In this document: one piece after another, positions 52,547-61,870 of the stretch
Layout of the letters: every line of letters starts with the position of its first letter
Numbering within the stretch: the first letter of the stretch is position 1
NCBI GenBank assembly: GCA_963837395.1
Contig: CAWINI010000004.1
Span: 2,294,001 to 2,358,000 of the forward strand
Reading direction: 5' to 3'
Source of the DNA: CAVZQN01 sp963837395
Lineage (GTDB): Bacteria; Acidobacteriota; HRBIN11; JAKEFK01
DNA length: 64,000 nt
Program-made: the position numbers and the translations under genes
Notes under the pieces: generated by a model
Seen by the model: only the letters and a program-made list of their open reading frames with translations
Told to the model about the DNA's origin: nothing
Database searches by the model: none

Positions 52547-53909
52547 ACGTATAGCTTTTTTCATCATTGTTATTTTTTCATCATCAACTTTTGCTGCAGA
52601 TTCCCATCTGCGAATCGTTCGGGAATTGACGAATCTCGGACCGCGAGTTTTTGGAACGAAAGAGTCAATCGAAGCGGCCGGACAAATTCGAAATCGTTTC
52701 ATTTGGCTTGGTATTCACCGCGTGTCTTTGCAGGCTATTGAAGGCAAAAAACAAGGCTTCAATGTTATCGCCGTCATTCCGGGCCTGATTCAATCGAAAC
52801 AAATAATCATCGGTTCACATCACGATTCTGTAGCCGGGTCTCCTGGCGCATGTGATGATGCCGGTGGAACCGCTGTACTTTTAAACGTCGCTTCACACTT
52901 CCGAAAAATGCCACCGCCATACACGCTAGTATTTTGCTCGTTCGATGGTGAGGAGTCATCTTTTGAAGGCTCGATTACTTTCGCAAAAAGTTTAACTGCT
53001 GAAGATAAGCAGAAAACAATGTTCATGCTTTGTCTTGAAAATATGGGATGGCAGCCCGGTACTCCAAATATTCAAACATTGAAGTATGACTTATATGGAA
53101 GGCGTGAACGAATTGAAGGATTAAAAGGTTATGGGTTACTAACTCCGGCACCTTTAACAAAACTTATTCTTGATTCGGCTGACACAGCGAATGTCCCTTT
53201 TTCTCATGGCGACCCTTATTTATCTTTGCTTTACCAGGTCGGTGTTCGAATTTCAAAAGTTCCATTCTTCGGCGACGATATTTCATTTGAATTTTCCGGA
53301 ATTCCTGCAGTAATGTTTACGGATTCATCTTTTTCCAAATTTTATCCACAGTATCATCAGCCCGGAGATAAACCGGAAAACCTGAGTGAAAAAAGATTGT
53401 CCGACATGACTCGTTTGATTCTGACAATTCTCAATCATGCCAAGGAGGAGGATTTTGGAGAGCGGATCGATTCGAAAGATCAACAAGAATATTTAACGCT
53501 TGGCCCCATTTTTTTAACTCACAGTACTATGAGAATTTTATATTTTCTGAGTCTTGGAATTTTGATCTGGCACTTGATTCGCAAATATGGTTATCAAACA
53601 CTAACTATTATTGTTCTGGTTGAAGTGTTGTTGATTGCGAATCTTTTTAATCATTATGCGACGTTTGCATTTGCTGTCTTTGGCACTTCCATTTGGATTT
53701 ATCTTTTTCTCGAATACTTGAATGTTAAAAGCAAATGGCGCAATGCCATCATTTTTGCTCCACAATTTGCGATCGCTGCTTTTGTATTAGCAGCCTGGCA
53801 ACAACATTTTGTATACGGCACCTATATTACCCCGCTCGACTGTATCTTTCTTCTCGCTGCTATATCCCTTTCCATCATCCGCGTAAACAAACTCCAAATT
53901 GCACACTGA
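52533..53909 (+). CDS. Secreted M28 peptidase with C-terminal membrane helices
   Basis: 458 residues; ATG 52533 opens a signal peptide (ECYKRIAFFIIVIFSSSTFAA) and overlaps argF by 14 nt. Zinc ligands are visible: His/Asp in GSHHDSV (about 96-98), Asp in ACDDAGG (about 108), Glu-Glu in DGEESS (140-141), His in YHQPGDK. A late ligand region reads LENMGW, where Asp is more usual. Four hydrophobic helices fill the C-terminus, so the peptidase is probably tethered with the catalytic domain outside. Distinct from the GCPII-like gene at 36345. Confidence 0.84.
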   Translation: MECYKRIAFFIIVIFSSSTFAADSHLRIVRELTNLGPRVFGTKESIEAAGQIRNRFIWLGIHRVSLQAIEGKKQGFNVIAVIPGLIQSKQIIIGSHHDSVAGSPGACDDAGGTAVLLNVASHFRKMPPPYTLVFCSFDGEESSFEGSITFAKSLTAEDKQKTMFMLCLENMGWQPGTPNIQTLKYDLYGRRERIEGLKGYGLLTPAPLTKLILDSADTANVPFSHGDPYLSLLYQVGVRISKVPFFGDDISFEFSGIPAVMFTDSSFSKFYPQYHQPGDKPENLSEKRLSDMTRLILTILNHAKEEDFGERIDSKDQQEYLTLGPIFLTHSTMRILYFLSLGILIWHLIRKYGYQTLTIIVLVEVLLIANLFNHYATFAFAVFGTSIWIYLFLEYLNVKSKWRNAIIFAPQFAIAAFVLAAWQQHFVYGTYITPLDCIFLLAAISLSIIRVNKLQIAH

Positions 53910-53963
53910 TAGCCACTGATCTAACTGATGAACACGGATCTGAGTTTTCTGGATCGTTGTCCC

Positions 53964-54081
53964 ATGCCCGCCAAAGGCGGGCATTCCTGGCAGAGACATA
54001 GCCGAAAACGAAACCAACCCCGCATCCTCTTTTATTTCAGGCAATACTCACTTACTTTCGTTTTCGGCTATGTCTCCGCCA
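53964..54081. repeat. Nested hairpins between convergent genes
   Basis: ATGCCCGCC-AAA-GGCGGGCAT (53964-53984, 9-bp stem) is followed by a 26-bp arm (53988-54013: TGGCAGAGACATAGCCGAAA and on) matched, with one mismatch, by its complement at 54056-54081. The loop is 42 nt. Position between the stop at 53909 and the stop at 54127 fits a two-way terminator, though no U-tract follows. Confidence 0.65.
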
Positions 54082-54126
54082 GAATCTCTTTAGAGATGGG
54101 ACAACTTTATTGGACTTTCCATTTTC

Positions 54127-55011
54127 TTATTTCGGGCTGGACCAGGGAGGAGGAATTGCGGGAACTGATTTGCAAGGATTGGATACGGTAGGATCGGGGG
54201 TTGGTGAGGGTGCAAAGAGAACCCCAATCAATATTCCAACAACAAATGGGATAATCCATTCCGTAGGAATCAATCGCAAAGATGACAACAATCTATGTTG
54301 AACAGTCATATCTTCTTTTTCCGGCTTTGGATGGACCTCTTTGATATATCCTGCAACCCACAACAAAAACAACACACGATAACAGGTAAGCCGGTCGAGT
54401 TCTGGATCAGAAAGAATTTCTGCCAATGAAGCAGAATCTTTTAAATAACGCAACATTCTTCGTTCTTCCGCTTTTAACGCTTTTTCAACAACTTCAAACT
54501 CACACACCCTGTATTCTCCTAACACTTCCTCGGCAAATTCAACTGCACTTCGAATCTCAAGCGAAGTCCGTTCGCTTTGAAGAAGAACCTCCGATAAAGA
54601 AAGTTCAATTTGAATCATCTGCGGTTTTAACTGCGCAAGACGCGGGGAATAGAAGAGATGTGTCGAAGTTTCCATCAAAAAATGAGCATGAGTAAAACAA
54701 TGCTCCTTTAAAAGATTGCGCAATATATCAGGTTCTAAGAAATTTTTTTGAACCACAGCTAATCCTAAAGATCGCGTTTCAGTTATCAAACTTTGAGCCC
54801 ATGTAATCTTTTCCTGTTCGATTGAACTTTTCTCGTACAGAAATCTGGTGAAGGAATAATCCGCAGAAGTTGAAGAGAAGCAAATAACCTCACCATGCTT
54901 GATGGTCCAGTACAAATAATTTCGGCCAAGCTGAGCGGTCAATGTTCCACTTTTTCTGAAATAACTCAGCTCACGAATCATTTCCCATCGCGATAACACT
55001 TCTAGTGCCAT
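54127..55011 (-). CDS. DUF4388-like protein with C-terminal membrane helix
   Basis: 294 residues. The N-terminus (MIRELSYFRKSGTLTAQLGRNYLYWTIKHGEVICFSSTSA) has the PATAN/DUF4388 pattern of proteins that link regulators to type IV pili or gliding. A helical middle (about 150-230) may contact partners, and one C-terminal helix (WIIPFVVGILIGVLFA) anchors a Pro-rich tail. It overlaps the minor-pilin gene by 10 nt, forming the end of that operon. It may modulate pilus assembly; not proven. Confidence 0.72.
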   Translation of the reverse strand: MALEVLSRWEMIRELSYFRKSGTLTAQLGRNYLYWTIKHGEVICFSSTSADYSFTRFLYEKSSIEQEKITWAQSLITETRSLGLAVVQKNFLEPDILRNLLKEHCFTHAHFLMETSTHLFYSPRLAQLKPQMIQIELSLSEVLLQSERTSLEIRSAVEFAEEVLGEYRVCEFEVVEKALKAEERRMLRYLKDSASLAEILSDPELDRLTCYRVLFLLWVAGYIKEVHPKPEKEDMTVQHRLLSSLRLIPTEWIIPFVVGILIGVLFAPSPTPDPTVSNPCKSVPAIPPPWSSPK

Positions 55012-56354
55012 TGTTGGCTCCCCTCCACAATTTTTACAAATGGAAAAGAAGGAATGAATAAATAATCAAAGTGTGAATATTCAAAGTGAAGTTGATCAAG
55101 ATCATCCGAAATAAACATTGGAGCGGTTAAAGCAACTGATCCACGAAACCAGATCGCCTTGCCACCATTTTGAAGTATTGCAAGTAAACTATCGCGTTTA
55201 TCGGCTTCTATGCTGAACGTGGATTCGTAAATTTCCGATTTCCAGCTATCCAGTTCTGCACCCGGTACTGAACTGGAACCAGGTATAAGAATTAAGCTTG
55301 AATCCAGACCATTATGGTTGGAGCTTCCAAATGCAATTAACAAAGCTTGTATCCTGACAAATGCAGGTGCACTTTGTGTAACAGAAATCGATCCGGTTGA
55401 GATTAAGCAAAGCGGATGTCGATAATTCGCTGATTCGATTGATTGAACACTGCTGTCTAAAAGTACATTTGCAGCAGAAAACAAATAGATTGGGGCAATT
55501 GATTTCGTGTCAGTAAGATGAGGAATTTGTGCATAAGATTGCTTAATTCTAACGGCATTATCAAACCCAACGTGAAGTAATCTGATAATTCCAAGATCAA
55601 TGGTGTTATAAAGAAATCGCCAGCGATTTCCCGATTGTTTTTGGAGTTCAATCAAATCCAAATTTATTTCGTACTCCGATCCATTCCAAAAAATGGGATT
55701 CTGTGAGGTGATGTATAAACCTTTTGTCTGAGCTTCATTGAGAAATTGGGCAGGATTGCAAAGGGTTGTTAAAGTCGGATAGGCAATCGTTTGTTCAGTT
55801 GTTTTTCGAAAAGATGCATTTGGTGTTGGACTAACGTTGCCTTCAACGAAATCTCTAAACCGCACAATCGGGTTTTGTAGATTCAATCCATTCGCTACAA
55901 ATACGCGCCCATCGATCAACGATGCAGCCGGTAAGGATTGAACAGCGTTTAAGTAGAGTGCAAAATCTTCAAGGCGGATCTGATCGATGTTGCAATTCAA
56001 ACTTGAGTTGTAACGTCCCTTTGAAACATTTACCTGAATGTCATTTACCGCTGATAAATTCCAGGGAGATTTTAGCTGGCCAGTGACAGTAAACCCGTTC
56101 CAAACATAAGGAACCAATTGCTTACCTTGCCAATGCAAAGGATCATAAAAAAATCGAGGAACACCCGGATCAAAATTATGAGTATCTACCATCAATCTTG
56201 TAACTTGTTCGCACGCAATCCGCGCATTTTCATTTTCAAAAAGATTGTGAGCTGATGCGTAGTAACTTGCAGAAATCAAAAGCAGGATTAAAGCGAACAG
56301 GGTTAGCACCAGTAAAAACATCAGGCTTAAGACCAAAGCGAATCCGTTTTTCAT
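55002..56354 (-). CDS. PilX-like minor pilin or pilus-assembly protein
   Basis: 450 residues from ATG 56354, which overlaps the stop of the preceding gene (ATGA). The N-terminus MKNGFALVLSLMFLLVLTLFALILLLISASYYASA (in part) is a pilin-type hydrophobic helix with Gly before Phe, like PilX of Myxococcus and other environmental pili. The long remainder has beta-rich, Asn-rich sequence with no recognised domain, possibly an adhesive head. Part of the operon with PilV- and PilW-like genes. Confidence 0.72.
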   Translation of the reverse strand: MKNGFALVLSLMFLLVLTLFALILLLISASYYASAHNLFENENARIACEQVTRLMVDTHNFDPGVPRFFYDPLHWQGKQLVPYVWNGFTVTGQLKSPWNLSAVNDIQVNVSKGRYNSSLNCNIDQIRLEDFALYLNAVQSLPAASLIDGRVFVANGLNLQNPIVRFRDFVEGNVSPTPNASFRKTTEQTIAYPTLTTLCNPAQFLNEAQTKGLYITSQNPIFWNGSEYEINLDLIELQKQSGNRWRFLYNTIDLGIIRLLHVGFDNAVRIKQSYAQIPHLTDTKSIAPIYLFSAANVLLDSSVQSIESANYRHPLCLISTGSISVTQSAPAFVRIQALLIAFGSSNHNGLDSSLILIPGSSSVPGAELDSWKSEIYESTFSIEADKRDSLLAILQNGGKAIWFRGSVALTAPMFISDDLDQLHFEYSHFDYLFIPSFPFVKIVEGSQQWH

Positions 56355-57046
56355 GGTGTCACTGTGAATGAAGATTGAATGAAACCGGCATGCCAGTTGA
56401 TTTTCAGACGTACACCGTTCCATTCATATTGAAATGCTTCTACTGGAGCAAAATACGGTTGGGATTGTCCCGAAGGTCCGATCCAATACAATGCATTGTC
56501 ATTGTGCGCAAATCCATGAACCTCAACCGGCGCAAAAAATCCCGATGTAAAATTTTCCTCAGTGAGAAAGAGCTGCAGTTCTAAATGTAATTCAGATGCC
56601 TGGGGCGTAATCGTGAGCACTTTTCCGTAATTCCATCCGTAATTTCCATTCGTGGTTACGCCTGCAACCACAACAACAGTATCAACTGCCACAGGAGAAC
56701 CTGATGGAACGCGCCAAATGGGGCCTACTTTAATGAATGGTGCTGGATCTGCTATTGGACGTGCAATTGAAAATGAATCAGCGGATGGTGTTTGTCCAAA
56801 ATCTAATCCTGAAAAGAAATATGGAACTTCGGATAGCGCCGGATTTTTCTTAAACCGGCTGGCTGAACTCTGGAAGAATGCTTTGAATGCAAGTAACCGA
56901 TAATTCGATTCTTTTTCCGGTTTGGTTCGGCTAATCATCATTTGCGAAATCTGCATTTCAGCATCCAGAGCTTTATATCCAGAAAGAACGAGTGTTAGAA
57001 AAAATGTTGTAGCACACAAAAACTCCACCAGGGTTGATCCGCGCAT
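56351..57046 (-). CDS. PilW-like minor pilin
   Basis: 231 residues from ATG 57046. MRG|STLVEFLCATTFFLTLVLSGY carries a prepilin site (Gly before Ser, Glu at +5). The extended in-frame start at 57163 lies inside the upstream gene and is not favoured. The body is beta-rich. It starts 2 nt after the PilV-like gene. Confidence 0.76.
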   Translation of the reverse strand: MRGSTLVEFLCATTFFLTLVLSGYKALDAEMQISQMMISRTKPEKESNYRLLAFKAFFQSSASRFKKNPALSEVPYFFSGLDFGQTPSADSFSIARPIADPAPFIKVGPIWRVPSGSPVAVDTVVVVAGVTTNGNYGWNYGKVLTITPQASELHLELQLFLTEENFTSGFFAPVEVHGFAHNDNALYWIGPSGQSQPYFAPVEAFQYEWNGVRLKINWHAGFIQSSFTVTP

Positions 57047-57048
57047 AT

Positions 57049-57399
57049 TCACTCCGATCTGTAGAAGATGCTTTCGACAATTACACTTGCTGCCGGGCGA
57101 TACAGCACACGACATTGGATTTGACGGGTACCAAAGTAAGGTGTGTTTGTTTGAATCCTCCATTGAAGAAGAAAACTTCCTCGCTGTTCTTCCTGTTGCC
57201 CTTCAATCAAGTCTTGCAAAGGAACGGCGCGTAATTCTTCAATCTTTTCCAGCAAAAGAAGTGACGCACGTTGGCTCATTTTCCCTTTTCCAATTAAGTG
57301 AAGAGATGTCATATTTGTCCTTCCCAGAAACAAGAGAGCAAATAGCAGCAAAAAAAGACTGATTAGCACCTCTGCATACGTGAACCCCTTGTCTCGCAT
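57049..57399 (-). CDS. PilV-like minor pilin
   Basis: 116 residues from ATG 57399: MRDKG|FTYAEVLISLFLLLFALLFLG, a prepilin site with Glu at +5. TTG 57417 could add six residues. The rest is a small pilin domain. As first gene of the operon (PilV-, PilW-, PilX-like, DUF4388) it parallels minor-pilin operons that prime type IV pilus assembly. Confidence 0.8.
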   Translation of the reverse strand: MRDKGFTYAEVLISLFLLLFALLFLGRTNMTSLHLIGKGKMSQRASLLLLEKIEELRAVPLQDLIEGQQEEQRGSFLLQWRIQTNTPYFGTRQIQCRVLYRPAASVIVESIFYRSE

Positions 57400-57543
57400 G
57401 GCAAGTGCACACTTCAAGCCGCGTGCCAGAAAGAGATGCTCGATAAAAATTCTTGCGCGAGTAAAACTGACGTTGTACAGCGTTTTCAGAGTTAGGAAGT
57501 TTTGATTTTATGCGGACTTACGGCTGCCAACACTGCTTGTCGG

Positions 57544-58083
57544 TCAGCTAAATCTGGAAGATACGAGAATCAAAATGATGTAAACGGCAATGATGCCTAA
57601 CACAGCGTTGTATTCGCCATTTTGCCATGCTTGCCTGAAAGAAAATTGAGTAGTCGAAGTTGAATATGGCGAAAATCCAGGATAGAAGGCAGGAACCCTG
57701 TCTGCGTAGACAGGATATTCTTGAAATTTTTCACGCAGGATCATTTCTTCATATTTAATCACCGGGATATAAACCAGAACGAAGTATGCGATGATCAGGA
57801 GCCACACCCAGATACTTCCACTTATCAAACCAAATCCAATCGCAATCAAAAAGCTTCCTAAATATAAAGGATTACGGATGAATCGATAAGGACCACCGGT
57901 GGTCAAAATCTTTTCCTTCTGCAAATGACCGGCTGCCCAAATACGGATTAATTCGCCAATAGTGACAAGAATTAAGCTTGGAATGAAGAATCGAGAGTTA
58001 TATCGCGCCAACAATAAAGCCGCCAAAACAAGTGGAATTCCGATGGTACGCCGATGGCGTCTGAGAAACGCGGATGTCTGCAT
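57544..58083 (-). CDS. Isoprenylcysteine-carboxyl-methyltransferase-like membrane protein
   Basis: 179 residues with five helices and the motif TTGGPYRFIRNPLYLGSFL (about 61-79) that binds SAM in ICMT/PEMT-type membrane methyltransferases, plus KYEEMILREKF. Bacterial members methylate lipids or unknown small molecules. The extended last helix is unusual but not unique. It follows the heptosyltransferase by about 50 nt. Confidence 0.82.
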   Translation of the reverse strand: MQTSAFLRRHRRTIGIPLVLAALLLARYNSRFFIPSLILVTIGELIRIWAAGHLQKEKILTTGGPYRFIRNPLYLGSFLIAIGFGLISGSIWVWLLIIAYFVLVYIPVIKYEEMILREKFQEYPVYADRVPAFYPGFSPYSTSTTQFSFRQAWQNGEYNAVLGIIAVYIILILVSSRFS

Positions 58084-58135
58084 ATTGCCAGCATTATGGC
58101 CTGCAGAATTCGAGCGTGCAAGGTGGGGAAAAAAG

Positions 58136-59281
58136 TTACTGATTTTGATCTAGCGAAGTGGAGAGATAAAACGTTTTTTTCACAGCATCCAGTACCGGCC
58201 CAACGTCCAGTTTCTTTAAACACTGAACGCCAATCGGACATGTGCGTTGATAGCATGGACTGCATTCGTAATTGATGGTGCAGGATGCATCTTGCGGATT
58301 CCAGGGGCCATTTCGTAATGGATCCGTTGGTCCATAAATCCCGACCACAGGAACACCAAGCGCTGATGCAAGATGAAGAGGCCCGGTATCTCCGCTGACC
58401 ATCAATCTCGAACGGTGCGTTAGTGCTACCAATTCGGCAAGATTCGTGCTGAACGAGATTACTGCAGGTGAAATGCATTTACGGGCAATCTTATCGGCCA
58501 ATTGTTTTTCGCCAGGTCCCCAAATAATTAAGGCGGGAATGTGCAGATCGTTATAAATCAGATCAATCAACTGAGCAAATTTATCGATGGCCCATTGTTT
58601 GGTGACCCAACCACCGCCTGGATTAATAAGAATGAACCGATCCAATTCCAATTTCTGAAGTTCATTTTCAACATATTGAACGGCTTCTTCTTCAGGATAG
58701 ATGTGGAAATTGAGTGCCTCATTTGAGGTAGAAATGCCGAGCGATTCTAACATCGCTAAATTCTTTTCGATGATATGACGTCTCTGGTGCGTTTGACTGT
58801 TCAGCTCATTCAAAAATATGCTGCTCCAGGACTCTTTCCGATCTTCATGGCCCATACCAATGCGGCGTGCAGCACCTGTGATCCGAGCCAGAACTGCCGA
58901 TTTAAACAAACCCTGAAAATCCATAGCAACATCGAATTGCTGGCTCCGCAAATACCGCAGAAAACTAACAACTTCTTTCCACACCGCTGGAGTAAAGATT
59001 CGACGACGCCAACTTCGAGAATCAACCAATAGGAGTTGATCAATTGCAGGATGATTTTTTAGCAATGGAGCCATTGATTTTTCGGCAACCCAGGTAATGC
59101 GAGCATGCGGAAATTTTTTGCGGATTAAGTCGGCTACAGGCAGGGTATGAATCACGTCACCGATGGAACTTAAACGCAAAATGCAAATCGAGCGTGGTTC
59201 GGCCTGTGAACCGGGACGTGATTTCTTCAAATAACCAACCGGTGGATTGAACTCCTCCGGGGTCGGTACCTGAACTTCCAT
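58136..59281 (-). CDS. LPS heptosyltransferase (GT9)
   Basis: 381 residues, GT-B. The N-terminal ICILRLSSIGDVIHTLPVADLIRKKFP (about 32-58) and the C-terminal donor region VSGDTGPLHLASALGVPVVGIYGPTDP (about 286-312) define heptosyltransferases of the WaaC/WaaF family. The first 30 residues may be an extension or an upstream start. Cys-rich end CSPCYQRTCPIG is typical of WaaF. It adds L-glycero-D-manno-heptose to lipid A-Kdo core. The two heptose-synthesis genes lie just upstream. Confidence 0.9.
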   Translation of the reverse strand: MEVQVPTPEEFNPPVGYLKKSRPGSQAEPRSICILRLSSIGDVIHTLPVADLIRKKFPHARITWVAEKSMAPLLKNHPAIDQLLLVDSRSWRRRIFTPAVWKEVVSFLRYLRSQQFDVAMDFQGLFKSAVLARITGAARRIGMGHEDRKESWSSIFLNELNSQTHQRRHIIEKNLAMLESLGISTSNEALNFHIYPEEEAVQYVENELQKLELDRFILINPGGGWVTKQWAIDKFAQLIDLIYNDLHIPALIIWGPGEKQLADKIARKCISPAVISFSTNLAELVALTHRSRLMVSGDTGPLHLASALGVPVVGIYGPTDPLRNGPWNPQDASCTINYECSPCYQRTCPIGVQCLKKLDVGPVLDAVKKTFYLSTSLDQNQ

Positions 59282-59468
59282 GCTGCCTAACCTTCCGTTT
59301 CTGAACGTATCAGCGCAATAGAGTGATCGCCGCCTGTGCAGTGAAGATGCGCCTTAATTCTACCAGCAAACGATCTGCGGTGTCATCTTAAACATAAGAA
59401 TGTGCTCAATATCCTGCAATCTTATTGTTTCTCAATAGTGTTGAAGATCTCCTGAAACTTCGGCACTA

Positions 59469-59945
59469 CTATTTCCTGAAGCGGCGTTTGATTTCTTCAA
59501 ACAACCAACGTGTGGATTGAACTTTCTCTCCGCCGGTTATGCTATTTGAACCACCATAATGTTTTACGGTGTCTCTTTCAGGAATTGTGTCTGGAGTGTA
59601 ATCGCTGCCTTTGCAATGAAGATGCGGTTTTAGTTCCAACAATAAACGATCTACAGTGTCGTCATCAAAAATCAAAATATGATCTACACTCTCCAATCCT
59701 GACAAAATTGTCGCACGTGCATCCTGATCTAGAACAGGGCGTCCGTCACCTTTTATTCTTCTAACAGATGAATCGGAATTTAATCCGACAACCAGAATAT
59801 CTCCTAGCGATTTGGCTTCGTTAAGATATCGGACATGACCAACATGCAAAACATCGAAACATCCGTTTGCGAAAACAATTTTTTTGCCATCGTCTTTTTC
59901 TAAGATGCGCTTAAGATCGGCAAGCGTTCTCACTTTTGATTGCAT
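59469..59945 (-). CDS. rfaE2: D-glycero-beta-D-manno-heptose 1-phosphate adenylyltransferase
   Basis: 158 residues of the nucleotidyltransferase fold: VFANGCFDVLHVGHVRYL (24-41; HxGH 34-37), VGLNSDSSVRRIKG and LKPHLHCKGSDYTPDTIPE. The size matches stand-alone RfaE2/HldC, here not fused to the kinase. It joins ATP to heptose-1-phosphate for ADP-heptose. Confidence 0.92.
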   Translation of the reverse strand: MQSKVRTLADLKRILEKDDGKKIVFANGCFDVLHVGHVRYLNEAKSLGDILVVGLNSDSSVRRIKGDGRPVLDQDARATILSGLESVDHILIFDDDTVDRLLLELKPHLHCKGSDYTPDTIPERDTVKHYGGSNSITGGEKVQSTRWLFEEIKRRFRK

Positions 59946-59969
59946 TTTTTACCACGAAGGCACAGAGGA

Positions 59970-60968
59970 TTATAGGTGCATACTGGCGACGCGAATTGCT
60001 TCGCTGAGTTCTTCAATTGAAACTGTGGCCGCACCCCGCTTCATCACGGTAATTCCGGCGGCACAATTCGCTAACCGTGCTGCATCATAAAAAGAAGCAC
60101 CGGAAGAAACCGCCAACGCAAACGTGCTGATTACAGTATCACCGGCACCTGTGACATCTACGATGTCTGTCGATCCGAAAATTGGAATCATGGCGGGTGG
60201 AGCATCGCTTGTAAATAGAGCCATTCCATTTTTACCACGGGTAATCAAAAGTGCTTTCATTCCTAATTTCTGCAATAAGTCGTTTCCAATTTGAACCAGC
60301 AGATTGTTATCCAGAATTTTTCCCAGCAACGATTCAACTTCTGGTTCATTCGGTGTTGCGGCGGTCGCACCCCGATACAACGGAAGACGCTGTCGTGAAT
60401 CAACAAAAACCGGGACTCCTGAACGCGTAGCTTCTGCAAGAACAGGCTCCAATTGATTCGGATCTGCGATTCCCAATCCATAATCGGAGATGATCAACGC
60501 ATCCAGTTTGTTCATCAACGAAATTGCACGTTCGCGTAATTCCAGATGACAGGAAGCATCAGAACTCATGACATGACAGCGATCGAGTCTCAAGATTTGC
60601 TGCCTTACGGAATGCGGAGAACCGGCCACTATTCTTTGTTTAATAAATGTTGGATGTTGATAATCGGCAACAACTCCATCCGTAGGAATTCCTTTTTCTT
60701 TCATCAATGAAAATAGAGTACGTCCTGGAAGATCATTACCCAGAACTCCAAATGGATAAGGAATGCCACCAAGAGTGTGGATATTATTAACTGCGTTAGC
60801 AGCGCCACCAAGGCCGATTTGCGAATCTTCGTAATTCACGATGAAGACCGGCGCTTCACGGGAGAATCGATGAATGGTCCCAAAAACATATTCATCAGCA
60901 ATCAAATCGCCGTAAACTCCGATTTTTTTGCCGCGAAGTCTTGGTATAAGTTCGAGTAATTCTTTCAT
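59970..60968 (-). CDS. rfaE1: D-glycero-beta-D-manno-heptose-7-phosphate kinase
   Basis: 332 residues of the ribokinase (PfkB) family. N-terminal GVYGDLIADEYVFG (about 17-30), IGLGGAANAVNNI, and the C-terminal anion-hole motif DVTGAGDTVISTF (about 271-283, catalytic Asp in GAGD). It phosphorylates position 1 of the heptose phosphate. Together with the next gene and the heptosyltransferase it shows a heptose-containing core. Confidence 0.92.
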   Translation of the reverse strand: MKELLELIPRLRGKKIGVYGDLIADEYVFGTIHRFSREAPVFIVNYEDSQIGLGGAANAVNNIHTLGGIPYPFGVLGNDLPGRTLFSLMKEKGIPTDGVVADYQHPTFIKQRIVAGSPHSVRQQILRLDRCHVMSSDASCHLELRERAISLMNKLDALIISDYGLGIADPNQLEPVLAEATRSGVPVFVDSRQRLPLYRGATAATPNEPEVESLLGKILDNNLLVQIGNDLLQKLGMKALLITRGKNGMALFTSDAPPAMIPIFGSTDIVDVTGAGDTVISTFALAVSSGASFYDAARLANCAAGITVMKRGAATVSIEELSEAIRVASMHL

Positions 60969-61025
60969 TTTATATAGCGGACTAGAAGTCCGCGGCCCGT
61001 AATGCAGGCTGGAAGCCTGCGCTCC
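60969..61025. repeat. Short hairpin repeat
   Basis: GCGGACTAGAAGTCCGC (60978-60994) and GCAGGCTGGAAGCCTGCG (61004-61021) are two small hairpins in the 57-bp gap. They match the common 'coloured' inter-gene palindromes of environmental genomes and may mark the 3' end of the upstream transcript. Confidence 0.55.
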
Positions 61026-61835
61026 TTAGTTGTGTCTTTCACTATCATCCGTTTGGGATTCCAACCTGTTGCGCAATACACGCGCTGGTGTTCCAACAGC
61101 AAGTGAGTATGGTGGCAAATCAGAATTCACAATTGCGCCGGCACCAATCACGCAATCTCTGCCGATTTTGGAACCATCCAAAACAATCACACCTGCACCA
61201 AACCAGCAATTATCATCAATTAAAATTCCGCCACGACTCAGTGACGGTTGCTGAATCACGGGAACATCGGTCCGTGAAAAATCATGATTCCCACCGCCAA
61301 CAAAATAAACATACGATGCAACCAGAGTGTTTTTGCCCATCTCTACTGCAACTTCTGAATGCACCAACGAATTCTGCGCGATGTTTGTTCCATCACCAAG
61401 CTTAATGTGTCCGCCTTTGCAGCTCAAAATATTATTGCGGCTCAACACACAATTATTTCCAAGTTCAATTCCTAATGGATCATTGCCTTTTGCATCCAAC
61501 ACGCAATTTTCATCAATGATGCAATTATCGCCAATCTTTATTTTATGCGGATGCCTGATTGTGATATTGCGTCCGAACGTAACATTTTTTCCGATCCGGC
61601 CGAAAACTGATGGATAAAATATTTTTCGCAACAGATATCCCAAAGCACCCGATCTAGCATTACATAACATCATCACCAGCTCATATTTGATCAACACCCA
61701 CCAGGAACGCACACCGATCTGCATGTCCATATATTTCGCAAGCGGACTTTTTGCAGTGGTTGTAAGCTGCGATTGAAAATCGGTATACGGACGTCCTATA
61801 GGGGTGATACCTTCTGTGGCTTTCTGATCCATCAC
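61026..61835 (-). CDS. Hexapeptide-repeat acyltransferase
   Basis: 269 residues. From about residue 90 the sequence has imperfect hexapeptides (IGDNCIIDENCVLDAKG, LGNNCVLSRNNILSCKG, MGKNTLVASYVYFVGGGNHD) forming a left-handed beta helix, with IGAGAIVNSDLPPYSLAVGTPARVL at the end. The conserved His near GGGNHDFS may be catalytic. It likely O-acetylates a sugar of the LPS or another polysaccharide. Confidence 0.85.
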   Translation of the reverse strand: MMDQKATEGITPIGRPYTDFQSQLTTTAKSPLAKYMDMQIGVRSWWVLIKYELVMMLCNARSGALGYLLRKIFYPSVFGRIGKNVTFGRNITIRHPHKIKIGDNCIIDENCVLDAKGNDPLGIELGNNCVLSRNNILSCKGGHIKLGDGTNIAQNSLVHSEVAVEMGKNTLVASYVYFVGGGNHDFSRTDVPVIQQPSLSRGGILIDDNCWFGAGVIVLDGSKIGRDCVIGAGAIVNSDLPPYSLAVGTPARVLRNRLESQTDDSERHN

Positions 61836-61870
61836 CAGAATTTTAGCTTAATCGTAGGTTAAAGCGGAAT

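Noticed and set aside
57049..57417. TTG 57417 as start of the PilV-like gene
   Set aside because: ATG 57399 places the prepilin cleavage site five residues in, the usual leader length; the TTG form adds six non-conserved residues.
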